Shown here: positions 7,287-10,707 of the stretch, piece by piece
Position numbering within the stretch: position 1 is the stretch's first letter
How the letters are laid out: each line of letters starts with the position of its first letter
DNA from: a bacterium
GTDB taxonomy: Bacteria; Vulcanimicrobiota; CADAWZ01
Assembly (NCBI GenBank): GCA_024409025.1
Contig: JAKSUM010000017.1
Coordinates: 1-10,707, forward strand
Length of the DNA: 10,707 bases
Direction: 5' to 3'
Notes under the pieces: model-generated
The model's input: the letters and a program-made list of their open reading frames with translations, nothing else
Told to the model about the DNA's origin: nothing
The model's database searches: none
Program-made: the position numbers and the translations under genes

Positions 7287-7627
7287 AAGGGCCTCACAGA
7301 GACGATCTGCTTATGATGTCAGCCGGATTTCCGTCATCCTATATGGCATCGCAGGGGCAGCACAGAGCCCAAGCCCTGTCATTGAAGCTGGCAGAAGGCA
7401 GAATCATAGAGGAGAAGACTGGCAAAAAGCCGGTAATATTTATGGACGACTGCTTTTCTGAAATGGATTCAGAAAGGAAAAGCAGGCTTCTCAAATATCT
7501 GTCAGGATACGGGCAGGTCCTTATATCATCACCGGAAATGCCTGAACCGGAAGCGGTACAGGCAGAATACAGGATAAAAAACGGAAGAATAATCAGGAAA
7601 TGGACAGCGGATTCTCCGGACAAATAA
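7238..7627 (+). CDS. recF: RecF, C-terminal part (same gene, second frame)
   Basis: This frame is open from 7238, after a TGA at 7235, to the TAA at 7625 and continues RecF. It holds ALKGPHRDDLL (7280-7312), SQGQHRAQALSLKLAE, which is the ABC signature region of RecF, and the Walker B PVIFMDDCFSEMD near 7430-7462, so the C-terminal half of the ATPase is complete and well conserved. The first ATG in this frame is at 7313, with no clear ribosome binding site; starting there would drop GPHRDDL. It is therefore the second half of a frameshifted gene and not an independent protein. The absence of other damage argues for a recent mutation or an assembly error. Its end overlaps the DUF721 gene by 28 bases. 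Confidence 0.87.
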   Translation, partial: GATEGLKGRGLKKNALKGPHRDDLLMMSAGFPSSYMASQGQHRAQALSLKLAEGRIIEEKTGKKPVIFMDDCFSEMDSERKSRLLKYLSGYGQVLISSPEMPEPEAVQAEYRIKNGRIIRKWTADSPDK

Positions 7628-8292
7628 AAAGCTCAAAAAAGCATTCAGAAGCTGAACAGCTTGGAGGAATAATATCCCTTATAGGGCGAAAATCCTCGCT
7701 GTCAGCCAAGAATTCCATAGAAGAAATAAGAAACATTATTACCTGCATAAAAATAGCAGAGAAATGGCCATTATGCGCAGGTAGGCAGATAAGGCTGAAA
7801 ACCTCTATAAACAGGCTTTCCGGAGGAAAGCTTTTTATAGACACATATAACGCGGTCTGGGCAGCCAACCTGACAATGATGAGGACGGACATACTTGCCA
7901 AGCTTAATGAGGAAATAGCGCCATATAAAGTATCTGAGCTTGTCTTCAGGCCAGCCTACCCCCTCAGGCCATTAAAACAGCCCGAGGTAAAGGAGGAAGA
8001 AATCACGCTTTCAGAAAGCGAGCTTCAGGAAGCGGAGGAGGCATCCCTCGCAATAAGCGATGATAACATCAGGGAATCATATAAAAAATTCATAATAATG
8101 GACATGATACGCAGAAAAGAGAAATTCTTCAGCGGTGGAAGCATATGCCCAGTCTGCGGCTGTGCCCATGAAAAAAAAGGCATATGCCTTTACTGCAAGC
8201 TTAATTATCATCCTGACGACAATTCCGAAGACGCTATGCAGAACGCCTATTCTGCAGGAAAGAATTTTCCAGAAACGAATATAGAAGAATAA
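7600..8292 (+). CDS. DUF721 (DciA-family) protein with C-terminal zinc ribbon
   Basis: A 230-residue protein. Residues about 35-118 match the DUF721 family, which includes DciA, a loader or operator of the replicative helicase DnaB in many bacteria: WPLCAGRQIRLKTSINRLSG at 56-75, KLFIDTYNAVWAANLTMM at 77-94, then ILAKLNEEI at 98-106 and VSELVFRP at 111-118. A linker rich in Glu (129-155) leads to residues 156-205, which carry C183-x2-C186 (with Cys188) and C196-x2-C199, a probable zinc ribbon followed by LNYH. ATG at 7600 has AGGA just upstream and lies inside the recF end (28-base overlap), which implies translational coupling. The recF/DUF721 pairing is common near replication origins, supporting a role in DNA replication. 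The zinc ribbon might bind DNA or a partner (inference). Confidence 0.82.
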   Translation: MDSGFSGQIKSSKKHSEAEQLGGIISLIGRKSSLSAKNSIEEIRNIITCIKIAEKWPLCAGRQIRLKTSINRLSGGKLFIDTYNAVWAANLTMMRTDILAKLNEEIAPYKVSELVFRPAYPLRPLKQPEVKEEEITLSESELQEAEEASLAISDDNIRESYKKFIIMDMIRRKEKFFSGGSICPVCGCAHEKKGICLYCKLNYHPDDNSEDAMQNAYSAGKNFPETNIEE

Positions 8293-8316
8293 ATTATTCA
8301 AACAGGATAAGATTAA

Positions 8317-8922
8317 ATGTACAACTATATTTCAAAGATCGGCAACATATGCTTCGCCATTCTGGCAGGCGTTCTTCTCATATCCCTGCTTATACTTACA
8401 TGCAACGGGGGGGTATTTCCTGAAGGATTTCGTAAGAATGACAAGGTAAAAAACGGTCTTGACGTGCCCCTATATTATATGCGCGTGACAGACCGCAACA
8501 GAGCATACGCAAAAGTCACATATAATAAAACGCATGCTGCTAACGGAGGAGCTTACGAAATCCGCTTCACATCTTCGCCTGAAAAAGACATAGGTCTAAA
8601 ATCAACAGGCTTTACTTTTGATAAATTTCTTTTAATGAAATTTAAGGCGAAGGCTGACAAGCCAATGACGATAAACGTAATATTCCATCATAAGAATAAT
8701 GACAACATTCTCTATTCTCCCATACAGCTCTCAACAACATGGAACACCTATGAAATAAAGCTCACTGATATAAAGCAGCGAACGGAAAAAGGCGATCCGG
8801 TTTCAGATACGCTTACTAAAAATGACTTAGGCCCATATGTTGAATGGTCATATCCTAAAACAGAAAAACAGACAACAGGAATTTTCTGGATTGACGATCT
8901 TGAAATAGAATCCGTAATATAA
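8317..8922 (+). CDS. Membrane-anchored protein with carbohydrate-binding-like jelly-roll domain, unknown function
   Basis: A 201-residue protein. Residues 10-28 are a hydrophobic helix that acts as a signal anchor; the LTC at 27-29 is a poor lipobox because Thr is at -1, so a lipoprotein is possible but unlikely. Residues about 46-201 have the strand pattern of a galactose-binding or CBM-like jelly roll: AYEIRFTSS at 79-87, FDKFLLMKFKAKADKPMTIN at 101-120, an exposed HHKNND turn at 124-129, TTWNTYEIKLTDI at 140-152, and the closing GIFWIDDLEIE at 188-198 seen in CIA30/CBM11-like folds. The ligand is unknown and no enzyme domain is attached. AGGA at 8303-8306 lies 10 bases before the ATG. The gene is 24 bases after DUF721 and is the last of the plus-strand cluster, followed by a terminator. 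Confidence 0.72.
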   Translation: MYNYISKIGNICFAILAGVLLISLLILTCNGGVFPEGFRKNDKVKNGLDVPLYYMRVTDRNRAYAKVTYNKTHAANGGAYEIRFTSSPEKDIGLKSTGFTFDKFLLMKFKAKADKPMTINVIFHHKNNDNILYSPIQLSTTWNTYEIKLTDIKQRTEKGDPVSDTLTKNDLGPYVEWSYPKTEKQTTGIFWIDDLEIESVI

Positions 8923-8959
8923 AAAAACAGACCTGTCTTAGTGACAGGCCTGTTTTTTT
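8921..8959. terminator. Bidirectional terminator between convergent genes
   Basis: Stem CCTGTC (8932-8937) with GACAGG (8943-8948), loop TTAGT, then an A/C mismatch and a further CAG/CTG pairing. The stem is flanked by a run of A on the left and a run of T on the right, so it can end transcription on both strands. It serves the plus-strand cluster and the convergent htpG. Confidence 0.9.
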
Positions 8960-8974
8960 ATATTTTATTACTCC

Positions 8975-10707
8975 CTATTCCGCAAACACATTTGCCGCAT
9001 AAAGCTCAAGAAGCTTTGAAGAATTCTTGGCATAAGTCTCCGCCCTCATCTCAAAGAGAGGACGCTGGCTCATAACTGCAAGATCGTAAATCTGCCATAT
9101 TACAAGATTAACCGAATCGCTGACGTTTTCTGAAGATGCAGCTTTTACAACTCTGCGGACGGTATCATTAGACATATTAACAACAATTTCATGTTCTGCA
9201 GGCATAGAAGGCTCTTCCCTTCTGAACATTGTGAACATCTCTCTCATTCTTCTGTCCTGCTCTTTAAGAATTGCAATCGCTGGAACAGAAGCGTCTTTAA
9301 GCTTTTCAGCCCTTATGGAAAGTCCTGGAATATCAAGAGCCTTCTTAAAGACATCAGTTACCGTTTCTGAAAATGTCTTGCCGGTATCCAAATCAACGGC
9401 CTCTCCCTCATCCGTAGAGAGAGCAGATTCAGCCACCTCCGAATCAACCCTTACAAAAGATGTTCCTGCATATTTGCGTTCAAGGAATGGTATAAAATGA
9501 AGATCAATCCATGAATCAGCAACGAATACTGTTTTGCCGTCATTCTTTGCAAGACCGATATAAAATGCCTGTCCCTTCTCATCAGACGCATAGAAAACCT
9601 TATCGGGCTTAGACTCCATAAAGCTGTCAAAGGCTTCATAGCCTTCACCGCCTGCTTTTTTGAAAATAAGCGCGGACTTCATAGACTCGAAGAACTTATC
9701 ATCCTCCATCATACCTACTTTGATAAAAGGATTTATATCCTCCCAGTACCCCTCATACTTTTCCCTGTCTGATTTAAACAGTGATGAGAGCTCGTCAGAA
9801 ACCTTTCTTGTTATATGCGCAGTAAGCTTCTTCATTACAGGATCCTGCTGCAGATAGCTTCGCGACACATTGAGCGGCATATCAGGACAATCAATGACTC
9901 CTCTCAGATTAAGAAGGAATGGAGGTATAAGATCCTTGAGATTGTCGCTGACATATACTGAATTATAATAGAATTTTATCTTTCCCTTAGAATTGTCCAG
10001 CTCATGAGTAAGCTTCGGGAAATAGAGTATTCCTTTAGCCCGTATCGGGAACTCAACATTTATATGTACCCAGAAAATCGGATCGTCCTCAAACGGATAA
10101 AGATGCCTGTAAAAGTCAATGTATTCCTTTTCCTCTATATCGGCAGGCCTCTCGTTCCAAAGGGCCTTCTGTTCATTAATCCTCTTGCCGTTAAGAAAAA
10201 CAGGAACAGGCATGAATGAGCAATATTCCGAAAGGACATGTCTCATTCTGTACTCTTCGAGATAATCGGCCTCATCCTCAGCGACATGTATTATGACATC
10301 AGTGCCCCTTTTGTCCCTTTTTCCTTCCGATATCTCATAATCAGGATTGCCGAAGCATTTCCAATGGGCAGCAGACGCTCCTTCACGGTACGAAAGGGAA
10401 TCTATCTCAACATAATCTGCAATTATGAAGCTGCTGTAAAAACCAAGCCCGAAATGTCCTATTATTCCGCTGTCCTTATCGTCATTCTTATATTTGTCTA
10501 TAAAATCACTGGCTCCGGAGAAAGCGACCTCGCTTATATATTTTTTGATTTCCTCGGCAGTCATTCCAAGACCATTATCAGAAAATATTACGGTCTTATT
10601 TTCCTTGTCGGTCTTTATATGAATCTCAAAATTTTCTTCCGCATCGGATTTAAATTCTCCGCAGAGCTTCAGATGCTTCAGCTTGCTGATTGCGTCAAGA
10701 GACTTAG
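8975..10707 (-). CDS. htpG: Chaperone HtpG (Hsp90), missing its N-terminal end at the window edge
   Basis: HtpG is the bacterial Hsp90, a cytosolic dimeric ATP-dependent chaperone that remodels client proteins with DnaK. The frame is open to the right edge, with 576 complete codons visible; about 30 more are expected beyond it, giving a normal length near 610. Near the edge the chain reads SLDAISKLKHL, then the ATP-lid motif DNGLGM at 10579-10562. From the internal Met at 10564, GHFGLGFYS is at 36-44 (the glycine-rich lid closure), the middle domain follows with FYRHLYPFEDDPIFW at 151-165, and NVSRSYLQQ at 232-240 contains the catalytic-loop Arg that contacts ATP. The C-terminal dimerisation domain ends in ELYAANVFAE and TAG. 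An ATG at 10564 is not the start because the N-terminal ATPase residues upstream are in frame. Its promoter is outside the window. Confidence 0.96.
   Translation of the reverse strand, partial: KSLDAISKLKHLKLCGEFKSDAEENFEIHIKTDKENKTVIFSDNGLGMTAEEIKKYISEVAFSGASDFIDKYKNDDKDSGIIGHFGLGFYSSFIIADYVEIDSLSYREGASAAHWKCFGNPDYEISEGKRDKRGTDVIIHVAEDEADYLEEYRMRHVLSEYCSFMPVPVFLNGKRINEQKALWNERPADIEEKEYIDFYRHLYPFEDDPIFWVHINVEFPIRAKGILYFPKLTHELDNSKGKIKFYYNSVYVSDNLKDLIPPFLLNLRGVIDCPDMPLNVSRSYLQQDPVMKKLTAHITRKVSDELSSLFKSDREKYEGYWEDINPFIKVGMMEDDKFFESMKSALIFKKAGGEGYEAFDSFMESKPDKVFYASDEKGQAFYIGLAKNDGKTVFVADSWIDLHFIPFLERKYAGTSFVRVDSEVAESALSTDEGEAVDLDTGKTFSETVTDVFKKALDIPGLSIRAEKLKDASVPAIAILKEQDRRMREMFTMFRREEPSMPAEHEIVVNMSNDTVRRVVKAASSENVSDSVNLVIWQIYDLAVMSQRPLFEMRAETYAKNSSKLLELYAANVFAE

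Noticed and set aside
7251..7290. Programmed -1 frameshifting in recF
   Set aside because: No heptamer slippery site in the right phase and no obvious downstream stem-loop was seen; a mutation or sequencing error is simpler, though this was not tested computationally.
9231..10219. Plus-strand open frames opposite htpG
   Set aside because: Antisense shadows of a strongly conserved chaperone gene.
1..10707. CRISPR arrays, insertion sequences, tRNAs, phage or defence genes
   Set aside because: No regularly spaced direct repeats, transposase motifs, cloverleaf signals or defence domains were seen by reading both strands.

Overview
The window comes from a diderm (outer-membrane) bacterium with a moderately AT-rich genome that often uses AGA/AGG for Arg and ATA for Ile. 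The diderm call rests on an Mla-type phospholipid transport set (mlaE-mlaF-mlaD) together with several Sec-exported or membrane-anchored proteins. No rRNA or tRNA is present, and the lineage cannot be placed from this sequence alone.

Layout. (1) Positions 1-3108, minus strand: mlaE, mlaF, mlaD. mlaD is open to the left window edge and has a long helical section followed by what looks like the start of an outer-membrane beta-barrel, so this may be a trans-envelope Mla system that works without separate soluble shuttles. (2) 3109-4958, minus strand: a two-gene unit encoding a membrane-anchored BsuPI-domain protein and a periplasmic family 1-like solute-binding protein, closed by a hairpin terminator. 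(3) 4959-5075: an AT-rich divergent intergenic region with a good minus-strand promoter candidate and a strong plus-strand ribosome binding site. (4) 5076-8922, plus strand: a closely packed run of a secreted coiled-coil protein, recF (broken by a one-base frameshift), a DUF721/DciA-family protein with an added zinc ribbon, and a membrane-anchored jelly-roll-like protein. (5) 8923-8960: a bidirectional terminator. (6) 8975-10707, minus strand: htpG (Hsp90), whose first roughly 30 codons lie beyond the right edge.

How the genes work together. The left part is cell-envelope work: lipid traffic by MlaEFD, and periplasmic substrate binding. The plus-strand cluster mixes DNA replication and repair (recF, DUF721) with exported proteins of unknown role. 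The recF/DUF721 pair is common, but here dnaA, dnaN and gyrB are not beside it. There is no stretch of more than about 140 bases without a gene. No CRISPR array, insertion sequence, phage gene or recognisable defence system was seen, and most of the window is conventional chromosomal content. The points most worth a second look are the extended MlaD, the recF frameshift, and the two uncharacterised exported proteins flanking recF/DUF721.
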